This document shows, in pieces, positions 7,560-14,930 of a stretch of DNA of 64,000 bases. Every line of letters begins with the position of its first letter. Within the stretch, counting starts at the first letter, position 1. This DNA is from Planococcus sp. CP5-4_YE (GTDB taxonomy: Bacteria > Bacillota > Bacilli > Bacillales_A > Planococcaceae). A model generated the notes under the pieces. It searched no databases, was not told the origin of the DNA, and was given only the letters and a program-made list of their open reading frames with translations. The stretch lies in contig NZ_JAHPZO010000010.1 in NCBI RefSeq assembly GCF_019042655.1, positions 638 through 64,637 on the forward strand, read 5' to 3'. The translations under genes were made by a program, and so were the position numbers.

Positions 7560-8231
7560 TTAAAGAACAAACGCAGTCGCTTCGCCGCCGTTGATGCCAG
7601 TGAACATATTGCCGGCAGCGGTCAATAGCTGGATGGCGTTGTCGCTGTTCATGGAGGGGCGGAGGTAAAACACATGTATCGCGTCAGTAGTCTGTTGTGT
7701 TACAGCAGTGCGCTTTGAATCGACGTATGGGCTGCCGAACGCGCCATTTGCATCGCGTGTGACGATAATGTTATCGAGCGTATTGTCGCGGTTATTCAAG
7801 CCTTCATAGCGGTCATCGGGCTTGCCGAGTGCGATTTCGATACCGCCTTCGATTTGGTCCGTGTCGTATAAACCGAGCGGAATTTCGTACTGAAGGGATA
7901 GGAAGCTGTTCATATCAATCGCCGAGTTGACAGGGACCAGATAGTTTTGTTTGCGCACACGGCGATACAAGGCTTCTGCAGAAGGCCGGTAGCGGTTCGG
8001 GTCGCCTCCGAGAGCTTTCCAAGCCAGCCTCCATTCGAGAAGGCCAGGAAAATCCGTCAATTCTTTATCGTCCATATCGAAAAATAATTGTTCCTGAAAC
8101 AGTTGGAGGCGGCCTTTTAACATTTGAGGTGAATCCGAAACGGTGATATTGTTATAATGAATAATGCCGATTTTGAAATCAGGCAGGATTTCTGTAATTT
8201 CAGAGTTTACGCGAAAGTCCACAGCAATCAT
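7560..8231 (-). CDS. B3/B4 tRNA-binding (PheT editing-like) domain protein
   Basis: 223-aa soluble protein resembling the free-standing B3/4 domain found in the beta subunit of phenylalanyl-tRNA synthetase. Recognisable parts are the FPGLLEWRLAWKALGGDPNR region, RYRPSAEALYRRV, LVPVNSAIDMNSFLSLQ and the GGIEIALG block. In PheT this fold edits misacylated Tyr-tRNA(Phe). Free-standing versions are widespread in Bacilli and their role is not settled. The gene is divergent from queG, with about 55 bp between start codons. Function is inferred from fold only. Confidence 0.72.
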   Translation of the reverse strand: MIAVDFRVNSEITEILPDFKIGIIHYNNITVSDSPQMLKGRLQLFQEQLFFDMDDKELTDFPGLLEWRLAWKALGGDPNRYRPSAEALYRRVRKQNYLVPVNSAIDMNSFLSLQYEIPLGLYDTDQIEGGIEIALGKPDDRYEGLNNRDNTLDNIIVTRDANGAFGSPYVDSKRTAVTQQTTDAIHVFYLRPSMNSDNAIQLLTAAGNMFTGINGGEATAFVL

Positions 8232-8287
8232 CCTTTCCGTGAATAATAGCCTTATCTTACCATAAATTGGAGCAAGGAGTTATCGAC

Positions 8288-9433
8288 ATGAACTTGGATC
8301 AATTCCAACAACAACTGGTTGCGTATGCCGCGGAAATCGGAATTGATAAAATCGGCTTTGCTTCGGCCGAACCATTTTTTAATTTAAAGCATCGCTTGAT
8401 CCGCCAGCAGCAATTGAATTTTCAGTCCGGTTTTGAGGAATCGGATGTGGAGAAACGCACACGTCCGGAACTATTGATGGAAGAGCCCGTGAGCATTATT
8501 GCAATTGCGATTGCCTATCCTTCCAAAATGGAAGGGGCGACGCCTGGTGTCAAGGGAGCGAGGCGCGGCATTTTCTCGCGTTCTTCCTGGGGCAAGGATT
8601 ACCATGCAGCACTTCGGGACCGCCTGGCGCTGCTTGAAGCGTTCATCGCGGCTCATTATCCAGATGCGCGGACAAAATCGATGGTCGACACCGGAGAGTT
8701 GTCTGACCGTGCCGTGGCAGAGCGTGCCGGCATCGGATGGAGCGCGAAAAACACCAATATCATCACGCCGGAATTCGGGTCATATGTCTATTTGGGCGAG
8801 ATGATTACCAATATCCCATTTGAGTACGACGAACCGCTGGAAGACCAATGTGGCGACTGCCGCTTATGTATCGATACGTGCCCGACTGGTGCGATTGTCG
8901 AGGGTGGGCAGCTCAATGCCCAGCGCTGCATTTCGTTTTTGACGCAGACAAAAGGCTTTCTGCCGGATGAGTTCCGCTCGAAAATCGGCAACCGGATCTA
9001 TGGCTGCGACACGTGCCAGACCGTGTGCCCGAAAAATAAGCGCAAAGCCAATCGCATCCATCCGGAATTCGATCCGGACCCGGAAATCGCCAAGCCTTTG
9101 CTCGAGCCGTTGTTGACCATTTCCAATCGGGAGTTCAAAGAGAAATTCGGCCATGTATCAGGTTCTTGGCGCGGCAAAAAGCCGATCCAGCGCAATGCCA
9201 TTTTGGCGCTTGCCCATTTCAAGGAGCAGTCTGCAGTGCCCACGTTGATCGAATTGATGAAGACGGATCCGCGCCCGGTCATTCGCGGGACATCGGCTTG
9301 GGCGATCGGCCGCATCGGGACGGATGATGGAAGACAAGCGCTCGAATATGCACAACAGCAAGAGAAAGATGAAGAGGTGCTGGCGGAGATCGCTAAAGGC
9401 TTGGCATTCTTTTCTGCAGAAACGAAAGGATAA
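8288..9433 (+). CDS. queG: Epoxyqueuosine reductase QueG
   Basis: 381-aa cytoplasmic enzyme of the last step of queuosine synthesis, reducing epoxyqueuosine in tRNA with cobalamin and two [4Fe-4S] clusters. The first cluster motif is CGDCRLCIDTC (from Cys188) and the second is CDTCQTVCPKN (from Cys240). A C-terminal HEAT-like repeat follows from about residue 290. The frame is open from a TTG at 8267, but ATG 8288 lies 9 nt after AAGGAG and matches family N-termini. The next gene, trmL, also modifies the tRNA anticodon wobble position and starts 10 nt downstream, so the two form a tRNA-modification operon. Confidence 0.93.
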   Translation: MNLDQFQQQLVAYAAEIGIDKIGFASAEPFFNLKHRLIRQQQLNFQSGFEESDVEKRTRPELLMEEPVSIIAIAIAYPSKMEGATPGVKGARRGIFSRSSWGKDYHAALRDRLALLEAFIAAHYPDARTKSMVDTGELSDRAVAERAGIGWSAKNTNIITPEFGSYVYLGEMITNIPFEYDEPLEDQCGDCRLCIDTCPTGAIVEGGQLNAQRCISFLTQTKGFLPDEFRSKIGNRIYGCDTCQTVCPKNKRKANRIHPEFDPDPEIAKPLLEPLLTISNREFKEKFGHVSGSWRGKKPIQRNAILALAHFKEQSAVPTLIELMKTDPRPVIRGTSAWAIGRIGTDDGRQALEYAQQQEKDEEVLAEIAKGLAFFSAETKG

Positions 9434-9443
9434 GTGAAGAAAT

Positions 9444-9917
9444 TTGGGAATACACATTGTGTTATATCAGCCATTAATTCCGGCGAATACCGGGAACATT
9501 GCACGCTCTTGTGCGGGCACAGGCGTCAGCCTTCATTTGATCAAGCCGCTCGGATTTTCGACGGACGATAAAATGCTCAAACGGGCCGGGCTCGATTATT
9601 GGGAGCACGTGGACATTCATTACCACGATGGCCTCGATGAGTTATTTGCAGCTTACCCTGACGGCAAATACCATTACATCACCAAATTTGGCACGAAGAC
9701 CTACAGCTCGTTTGATTTTTCGGATACCGGGGAAGATTATTTCTTCGTTTTCGGGCAGGAGACGAAAGGTTTGCCGAGGGAATTGATTGATGCCAACTTA
9801 GAGCGCTGTTTGCGCATCCCGATGAACGAACATATCCGTTCACTCAATTTGTCGAACACGGCAGCGATCTTGATGTATGAAGCGCTGCGCCAACAGGATT
9901 TCCCGAATTTGAAATAA
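9444..9917 (+). CDS. trmL: tRNA (cytidine/uridine-34-2'-O)-methyltransferase TrmL
   Basis: 157-aa SPOUT-class methyltransferase that 2'-O-methylates nucleotide 34 of tRNA-Leu isoacceptors using S-adenosylmethionine. The N-terminus reads IVLYQPLIPANTGNIAR. The knot region carries FGQETKGLPRE and RIPMNEHIRSLNLSNTAAI, the three SPOUT motifs in order. The start codon is TTG at 9444, supported by the invariant GIHIVLYQP alignment. The gene follows queG by 10 nt. Both tRNA-Leu(CAA) copies in this window are possible substrates. Confidence 0.92.
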   Translation: MGIHIVLYQPLIPANTGNIARSCAGTGVSLHLIKPLGFSTDDKMLKRAGLDYWEHVDIHYHDGLDELFAAYPDGKYHYITKFGTKTYSSFDFSDTGEDYFFVFGQETKGLPRELIDANLERCLRIPMNEHIRSLNLSNTAAILMYEALRQQDFPNLK

Positions 9918-9924
9918 ACGACAA

Positions 9925-9957
9925 AAAAGGACAGCGCGTGGGCGCTGTCCTTTTGCT
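9925..9957 (+). terminator. Terminator of queG-trmL
   Basis: 13-bp perfect stem AAAAGGACAGCGC/GCGCTGTCCTTTT with a GTGG loop. Confidence 0.9.
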
Positions 9958-9964
9958 TTTCAGG

Positions 9965-10063
9965 TTATTGTCTTTTGTCTGTGCCTGGTTTGTCATCGTA
10001 TCCAGCAGTGAAGATAGCTACCAAAAACGATACACAAATCCCCAAGATTAAGATCAAGTTCAT
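9965..10063 (-). CDS. Small single-TM membrane protein, 32 aa
   Basis: A 33-codon frame with ATG at 10063 and a perfect AAGGAGG 7-8 nt upstream (10071-10079 complement). The product begins with a strongly hydrophobic stretch (MNLILILGICVSFLVAIFTA) and ends with a polar tail of 12 residues rich in Asp and Lys, as expected for a one-helix membrane peptide. A TATACT hexamer lies about 30 bp upstream on the same strand. I do not recognise a family. The ribosome binding site and the hydrophobic-then-charged layout make it a better candidate than chance. Confidence 0.6.
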   Translation of the reverse strand: MNLILILGICVSFLVAIFTAGYDDKPGTDKRQ

Positions 10064-10238
10064 GAATGACGACCTCCTTGAAATTTGCATCTGTGTTTAG
10101 TATAGCGTACCATCGGGAAAAATGAAATATGGAACCCACTCGAAAATATGGACATTTTCCGTCTATCCGAAAAACTTGAAACTTTTTTGGATGTGATGCG
10201 TATATAGGGGTAGGAAGAAAAGGAAGGGATGAACTGAT

Positions 10239-10547
10239 ATGAAAATGAAGACATCCGTTGCACTGCTTTGGATTACGGGCCTTGCGGAGGCATTTCTGGC
10301 CATTCCGTTCATCGGGGGCGGATTTGTGATTTCTGCAGGCTATGCACCGCTCGGCATCATGTTCGTGCTACATGCCATTACGTTGTTCTTTTGCTTTAAA
10401 GAATATTCGCCGAAGTTCGGCTCGATTCTGGGGATCATTACAAGTGCACTCGCTTGGATTCCGTTGATCGGCTGGGCGCTGCACTTATTGACAGCAATCG
10501 TGCTATTGCTCTCAGCAGCCATGTCCGGGCGTTCAGCTAGAGTCTAA
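10239..10547 (+). CDS. Small integral membrane protein, unknown function
   Basis: 102 aa, three to four hydrophobic segments (about residues 6-30, 33-52, 60-78, 80-97), small and glycine-rich, no cysteine cluster or charged motif that suggests a function. ATG at 10239 follows AAGGAAGGGATG. Single-gene unit with its own terminator. Family not recognised. Confidence 0.7.
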   Translation: MKMKTSVALLWITGLAEAFLAIPFIGGGFVISAGYAPLGIMFVLHAITLFFCFKEYSPKFGSILGIITSALAWIPLIGWALHLLTAIVLLLSAAMSGRSARV

Positions 10548-10556
10548 CAAGAAAAG

Positions 10557-10579
10557 CACCGAGAAATCGGTGTTTTTTT
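10557..10579 (+). terminator. Terminator of the 102-aa membrane protein gene
   Basis: Stem CACCGA/TCGGTG with GAAA loop, followed by TTTTTTT. Confidence 0.85.
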
Positions 10580-10638
10580 GTGGGCAAATGTAAAGACAAC
10601 GAAAATTGGTTTGTAAGCGGCCCTATCGTTTAAGATGC

Positions 10639-10676
10639 AAAAAATCCCCTGCATAGAAGAATGCAGGGGATTTTTT
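10639..10676 (-). terminator. Terminator of the NCS2 permease gene
   Basis: 16-bp stem (AAAAAATCCCCTGCAT paired with ATGCAGGGGATTTTTT), loop AGAAGA. It works on either strand and touches the permease stop codon. Confidence 0.88.
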
Positions 10677-11976
10677 AATGCGGTGCAATGAGGATCTGGA
10701 TCGTGAACAGCACAGCAAAAATATAAAGAATCGGGTGAACGGCTTTCCATTTGCCTTTGAAGATTTTCATCAGTGGGTAAGAGATGAATCCGAGTGCGAT
10801 ACCCGTTGCGATGCTTGATGTGAGCGGCATAGCGAGAACAATCAGGAACGCCGGGAACGCTTCATCGAATTGATCCCAATCGATTTGCTTGACGGCGCCG
10901 ATCATTAAGCTGCCGACGATGATGAGAGCGGGAGCGGTGATGGCGGCGACGCCAGAAAGCGAGCCGACAAGCGGCCCGAAAAAGGCAGCTGCGATGAACA
11001 GGATAGCGACGGTTAAAGTTGTGAGCCCCGTGCGCCCGCCTGCAGCTACGCCGGCGGAAGATTCGACATATGCGCTGGTCGGGCTTGTGCCGACCATGGC
11101 GCCTGCACTGGCAGCGACAGAATCAGCGAGAAGCGCCTGGCGCACGCGCGGCATTTTATTGTCTTTCATGAGCCCTGCTTGTTTTGCGACACCGATCATC
11201 GTTCCGGTCGTGTCGAAAAGCGTGACGAGCAGGAACGAGAACACGACGCCGTAGAGGCCGAATTCGGCGACCAGCAGGAAGGCTTCGATGGGATTCCAAA
11301 CGATGATGCCTTCCGGAAGCGATGGCAACTTCATGAAGCCTTCCGCAAATGTCAATTGGCCGGTGAAGAAGGCAATGATGCCCGTTGCGATCATGCCGAA
11401 GAAAATCCCGCCGTGAATGTTCAAGGACATGAAGATAAGCGTGATGGCGAGCCCTGCGAGCGTCAAAGCGACAGGCGGCGAAGTCAGGTCGCCAAGCCCC
11501 ACGAGATTCGCTTCATTGGCGACGATCAAGCCGCTGAGGCGCATGCCGATGAAAGCGATGAACAAGCCGATGCCTGCCGTGATGGCGTGTTTCAAGTTTT
11601 CGGGAATGGCTTCAATGAGGATTTTGCGCATCGAGGTTAATGACAGTGCGACAAACAGCAATCCCGAAACGAAGACTGCAGCAAAAGCGGTTGTATAATC
11701 AATGGCGCCGTCAGAAGCGAGCACCATGGAAGTGAAATATGCGTTAAGCCCCATGCCCGGAGCGATGGCGATCGGGTAATTGGCGAGCAATGCCATCCAT
11801 AATGTACCGATAACCGCTGCTATGATGGTGGCAAGAAAAACCTGGTCGAACGGAACGCCGGCAGCACCTAAAATCACCGGGTTGACGATGACGATATACG
11901 CCATTGTCAGGAACGTCGTCATACCGGCAGTAATCTCGGTTCTGACGTCAGTTCCGTGTTCTTTTAACTGAAACAT
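10675..11976 (-). CDS. pbuG: NCS2 family guanine/hypoxanthine (purine) permease
   Basis: 433-aa membrane transporter of the AzgA/PbuG group that imports hypoxanthine and guanine with protons. Typical motifs are the N-terminal EITAGMTTFLTMAYIVIVNP, the APGMGLNAYF segment, FDTTGTMIG, and the GTSPTSAYVESSAGVAAGGRTGL block. About 12-14 TM helices; the length fits the family. ATG at 11976 has AAGGAGG upstream. Two inverted PurBox-like sites overlap its promoter, which fits purine repression by PurR. PbuG and PbuO are close paralogues, so the symbol is approximate. Confidence 0.85.
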   Translation of the reverse strand: MFQLKEHGTDVRTEITAGMTTFLTMAYIVIVNPVILGAAGVPFDQVFLATIIAAVIGTLWMALLANYPIAIAPGMGLNAYFTSMVLASDGAIDYTTAFAAVFVSGLLFVALSLTSMRKILIEAIPENLKHAITAGIGLFIAFIGMRLSGLIVANEANLVGLGDLTSPPVALTLAGLAITLIFMSLNIHGGIFFGMIATGIIAFFTGQLTFAEGFMKLPSLPEGIIVWNPIEAFLLVAEFGLYGVVFSFLLVTLFDTTGTMIGVAKQAGLMKDNKMPRVRQALLADSVAASAGAMVGTSPTSAYVESSAGVAAGGRTGLTTLTVAILFIAAAFFGPLVGSLSGVAAITAPALIIVGSLMIGAVKQIDWDQFDEAFPAFLIVLAMPLTSSIATGIALGFISYPLMKIFKGKWKAVHPILYIFAVLFTIQILIAPH

Positions 11977-11992
11977 GGAATATCCTCCTTAT

Positions 11993-12050
11993 AAACACGA
12001 ACATTTTGAACAACACGTTTAATAATATTCGTTTTTAATATCGGATGCAA
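11993..12050 (-). promoter_or_regulatory. Promoter with inverted PurBox-like sites upstream of the purine permease
   Basis: On the minus strand, TTGCAT (12045-12050) and TATTAT (12022-12027) are 17 bp apart. Two PurBox-like sequences, AAACACGAACATT (11993-12005, plus strand) and its inverted partner AATATTCGTTTTT (12024-12036), are separated by 18 bp; the second overlaps the -10 box and spacer. B. subtilis PurR binds such inverted pairs around the CGAAC core. The match to the core is strong in box 1 and one base off in box 2. Confidence 0.6.
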
Positions 12051-12132
12051 GAGCTTTTCTCAATCTAGTGGCGAATAGTCGAAATTCCTGTCGACAATTT
12101 GTACAATAAAAAAGAACAGGAGGAGAATTTTT

Positions 12133-12963
12133 ATGAATCTGACGATTGAATCAACAAAGACCTTACATAATGGAGTGGAAATGCCGCGTTTCGGCCTTGG
12201 CGTCTACAAGATGACCGATAAAGAAGCGGCGGTCGAAGCGATGGTAAAAGCGATCCAAACAGGTTATAAAGCGATCGATACCGCTACAGTATATGACAAC
12301 GAAGCAGAGGTTGGCGAAGCAGTCCGCGCAGGAGGCGTGCCGCGTGAAAAGCTGTTCATCACGTCGAAAGTATGGAATACCGACCAGGGCTACGACCAGA
12401 CCTTGCGTGCATTCGAAGCTTCATTGAAACGGCTGGATATGGACTATCTGGATCTGTATTTGACGCATTGGGCGATCCCCGACACGTTCGAGGAAACCTA
12501 CCGTGCAATCGAGCGGCTCTATGATGAAAAATTGATCCGTGCTGCCGGCGTTTCCAACCATCAGCAGCATCACCTGGAGAAGATCTTGGCCAAGGCCAAT
12601 ACGAAACCGATGGTCAACCAGATCGAGTTGCATCCGCAATTGACGCAGGAGTCACTGCGCGAATTTTGTGCGGCACAAGACATTGCGGTCACTTCCTGGT
12701 CGCCTCTTGCGAGAGGGCGTCTGCTCGAAGATCCGGTGCTTTCGGAAATCGGCGAAAAGTACGGGAAATCCATCGCGCAGACCATTATTCGCTGGCATCT
12801 CCAGAATGACTTGATTGTCATCCCGAAATCGGTGACGCCGTCGCGCATCGTTGAAAATGCCGATGTTTTTGATTTTGAATTAAGTAAAGAAGAGATGAAA
12901 CAGATTTCAGCGCTCAACCAGGATTGGCGGAGCGGAACCCATCCGGATGAAATCAAAGTTTAA
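12133..12963 (+). CDS. Aldo/keto reductase (YtbE/YvgN-like)
   Basis: 276-aa NADPH-dependent TIM-barrel oxidoreductase. The catalytic tetrad can be read as Asp in AIDTATVYDNE, Tyr in the same motif, Lys in ITSKVWN and His in YLTHWAI. The C-terminal cofactor part reads VIPKSVTPSRI. Bacilli use members of this group to detoxify methylglyoxal and glyoxal; the exact substrate cannot be read from sequence. ATG follows AGGAGGAG. Single-gene unit, convergent with the pseudouridine synthase gene. Confidence 0.86.
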   Translation: MNLTIESTKTLHNGVEMPRFGLGVYKMTDKEAAVEAMVKAIQTGYKAIDTATVYDNEAEVGEAVRAGGVPREKLFITSKVWNTDQGYDQTLRAFEASLKRLDMDYLDLYLTHWAIPDTFEETYRAIERLYDEKLIRAAGVSNHQQHHLEKILAKANTKPMVNQIELHPQLTQESLREFCAAQDIAVTSWSPLARGRLLEDPVLSEIGEKYGKSIAQTIIRWHLQNDLIVIPKSVTPSRIVENADVFDFELSKEEMKQISALNQDWRSGTHPDEIKV

Positions 12964-12965
12964 TA

Positions 12966-12999
12966 AAAAAAGGCCAGCGAATGGGTTCGCTGGCCTTTT
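12966..12999. terminator. Bidirectional terminator between aldo/keto reductase and pseudouridine synthase genes
   Basis: 14-bp stem AAAAGGCCAGCGAA/TTCGCTGGCCTTTT with TGGG loop. Confidence 0.88.
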
Positions 13000-13001
13000 G
13001 G

Positions 13002-13847
13002 TTATTGTTTTGCTTCGATATCGATTTGCTGTCCAGTGAACGGGTGTTTAAACGCGATGCGGAATGCATGCAGGAAGTATTCGCCGTCTTCAGTCGGCGG
13101 CCCTCCGTACAATTCATCGCCGATTATCGGGTGCTTGACGTGCGACAAATGGGCGCGGATTTGATGCGTGCGCCCCGTCTCCAAAGTTAAATGAAGCAGG
13201 GAGCGACCGTCTGCACGGTTGATGACCTGGTAATGGGTGACGGCGCTTTGCCCGTTCGGCGATACGCGGCGTCGCGTCGCATGATGGCGGTCGCGGCCGA
13301 GCGGGAAGTCGAGCGTCCCGGATTGCCCGCGCACCAGCCCTTTGACGAGTGCTTCGTATTCACGCTGCACAAGCTTTTGTTCGACCATCCGGTCCATGAC
13401 GTTTTTGGCGATTGGGTGTTTTGCCAATAGCAACACGCCGGAAGTGCCTTGGTCGAGCCGGTGGATGTGTTCGATATACGAACCGCCGGATTGCTGGACG
13501 TAAGCCATCAAGCCGTTGATGAATGTATCATCCTGGTGGTTATCGTTCGGGTGGGTGGCGAGCCCTTTTGGTTTATTGGCGATGATGAAATGCTCATCTT
13601 CAAATAAAATCTCAGGTTCGATCGACGCGTTCGGGCGATACGGCGACTCGGCTTGTGGGATAGTAACAGTCAGCTGCGTCCCTTTGTCGAGTGCTTCCTG
13701 CCAGCGCGGTTCTGTGCCGTCTTCAAGACGGACGCCTTTGGCCATACGCAGTTCGTGCACGGTCTTTTTTCCGAGTCCCCATTCACTTTTCAATAAGTCC
13801 GTGACGGTCATGCCTTGTTCCGGGATTTGGTAAGTCCAATTCATCAT
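13002..13847 (-). CDS. RluA family pseudouridine synthase
   Basis: 281-aa enzyme that isomerises specific uridines to pseudouridine in rRNA or tRNA. An S4-like N-terminal part (EQGMTVTDLLKSEWGLGKKTVHELR) is followed by the catalytic domain with HRLDQGTSGVLLLAKH, in which the Asp is catalytic, and the RTHQIRAHL motif near the C-terminus. The frame extends upstream to 13886, but GGAGG sits directly before the ATGATG at 13847/13844, so the start is there. Target RNA site unknown. It is downstream of, and transcribed like, the disulfide-bond genes but separated by a terminator. Confidence 0.88.
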   Translation of the reverse strand: MMNWTYQIPEQGMTVTDLLKSEWGLGKKTVHELRMAKGVRLEDGTEPRWQEALDKGTQLTVTIPQAESPYRPNASIEPEILFEDEHFIIANKPKGLATHPNDNHQDDTFINGLMAYVQQSGGSYIEHIHRLDQGTSGVLLLAKHPIAKNVMDRMVEQKLVQREYEALVKGLVRGQSGTLDFPLGRDRHHATRRRVSPNGQSAVTHYQVINRADGRSLLHLTLETGRTHQIRAHLSHVKHPIIGDELYGGPPTEDGEYFLHAFRIAFKHPFTGQQIDIEAKQ

Positions 13848-13861
13848 ACAGTCCTCCATAA

Positions 13862-13896
13862 AAACGGGATCATGCGCGCGGCACATGATCCCGTTT
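13862..13896 (-). terminator. Terminator of the bdbC-thioredoxin operon
   Basis: 13-bp stem AAACGGGATCATG/CATGATCCCGTTT, usable on either strand. Confidence 0.82.
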
Positions 13897-13900
13897 CAGT

Positions 13901-14371
13901 TTATTTTTTCACGACTTCCTGGAAAAATTGTTCGATATTCTCTTTCGGCTGTGCGCCTGTCCAGCGGGCGACTTCCTGACCGTCTTCATAATGGACAAGT
14001 GTCGGTGTCGCTTCAAGTCCATAATCAGACCAGCCTTGCTCAAATTCGAGCAGGTTGTACTGCAGCACATCGACATCCATATCATCTGCGACAGGCATCA
14101 AAACCGGTGTCGTCTGCTGGCAGAATTGGCAAGTCGGGCTGAAGAAATAAACCGTAGTCGGCTCGCCGCTTTGGATCTGTTCGTTCACATCATCCGGCAA
14201 TGCGATGTTCTGGTAGTTTTCATCATCGAGCTGGTCGATGGTGGCCGGGTTCAAATCATCCGTGCCGTATTGGTTGTCCGCCAGTTTCTCGTCTTGCGAT
14301 TGATTGGTCAAGAAGACGATCAAGGCAAAGATGGCAAGTACGACGCCGGCGATAATCAATAACTTCTTCAT
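13901..14371 (-). CDS. Membrane-anchored thioredoxin-fold thiol-disulfide oxidoreductase
   Basis: 156 aa. One N-terminal TM helix (about residues 4-22) anchors a thioredoxin domain outside the cell. The active site is CQFC at 81-84 inside VYFFSPTCQFC, and the cis-Pro loop reads LEATPTLVHY. It starts 1 nt after the stop of bdbC, so the two are co-transcribed and probably a redox pair: the DsbB-like quinone reductase BdbC re-oxidises this protein, which oxidises or isomerises disulfides in exported proteins. It differs from B. subtilis BdbD in length; I leave the symbol blank. Confidence 0.83.
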   Translation of the reverse strand: MKKLLIIAGVVLAIFALIVFLTNQSQDEKLADNQYGTDDLNPATIDQLDDENYQNIALPDDVNEQIQSGEPTTVYFFSPTCQFCQQTTPVLMPVADDMDVDVLQYNLLEFEQGWSDYGLEATPTLVHYEDGQEVARWTGAQPKENIEQFFQEVVKK

Positions 14372-14372
14372 C

Positions 14373-14798
14373 TTATTGTTCCTCCTTCAATGATTTCCAC
14401 AGATAAACACTCGTTCCGGCAATCAAGGCGAATGCGATGAGTGCGAGAAACGGGATGGTGATGAATCCGAGGTAATTAATATATTCCCCTGTGCATGGGA
14501 CTTGCCCGCATGACGGTGCGGAATCCGACAAGAATCGGAGTTTCTGGATGCCGTAATGATACAGCGAAACCGAGCCTCCGATGACGGACAGCACGAGCGA
14601 AGTCATTGCGATGTGCGGGTTTTTCTGAACATAGGCAACGCCGAGCACAAAAACGAGGGGATACATGAAGATGCGCTGCACCCAGCAAAGCTCACACGGG
14701 GCATACCCGCGCACCTGGGAAAAATACAGCGAGCCAAGTGTCGCAACCAGGGACACTGCCCACATGAACAGCAAACTGTTTTCTTGACGCTTTGTCAT
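14373..14798 (-). CDS. bdbC: Disulfide oxidoreductase BdbC (DsbB family)
   Basis: 141-aa membrane protein with four TM helices. The quinone-reactive pair is CELC (35-38) after the first helix, and the second extracellular pair is in SCGQVPC. It passes electrons from a thioredoxin-like partner to menaquinone, generating disulfides outside the membrane. The frame is open to 14942, but ATG 14798 follows AAAGGGA and gives the normal family length. A likely promoter is at 14835-14863. The partner gene follows at 1 nt. Confidence 0.9.
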   Translation of the reverse strand: MTKRQENSLLFMWAVSLVATLGSLYFSQVRGYAPCELCWVQRIFMYPLVFVLGVAYVQKNPHIAMTSLVLSVIGGSVSLYHYGIQKLRFLSDSAPSCGQVPCTGEYINYLGFITIPFLALIAFALIAGTSVYLWKSLKEEQ

Positions 14799-14834
14799 CT
14801 GTTGTCCCTCTTTTCCGGAAAGCTTTCCTTTTGA

Positions 14835-14863
14835 AGTATAATTCTTAAAACCATACAAGTAAA
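14835..14863 (-). promoter_or_regulatory. Probable promoter of bdbC
   Basis: Minus-strand TTTACT (14858-14863) and TATACT (14835-14840) with 17-bp spacing, 37 bp before the bdbC start codon. Confidence 0.45.
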
Positions 14864-14930
14864 ATAATATCAACAACGGGGCGTATGGGCTATAATGAAC
14901 TTTGAAACTTTTGTGAAGGAGCGCGGTAAC

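Noticed and set aside
11179-11640. 153-aa plus-strand frame inside the purine permease gene
   Set aside because: It is a shadow of the intact, well-recognised permease on the minus strand.
12000-12132. Guanine riboswitch upstream of the purine permease
   Set aside because: No purine-aptamer core or terminator is visible; only PurBox-like sites and a promoter are supported.
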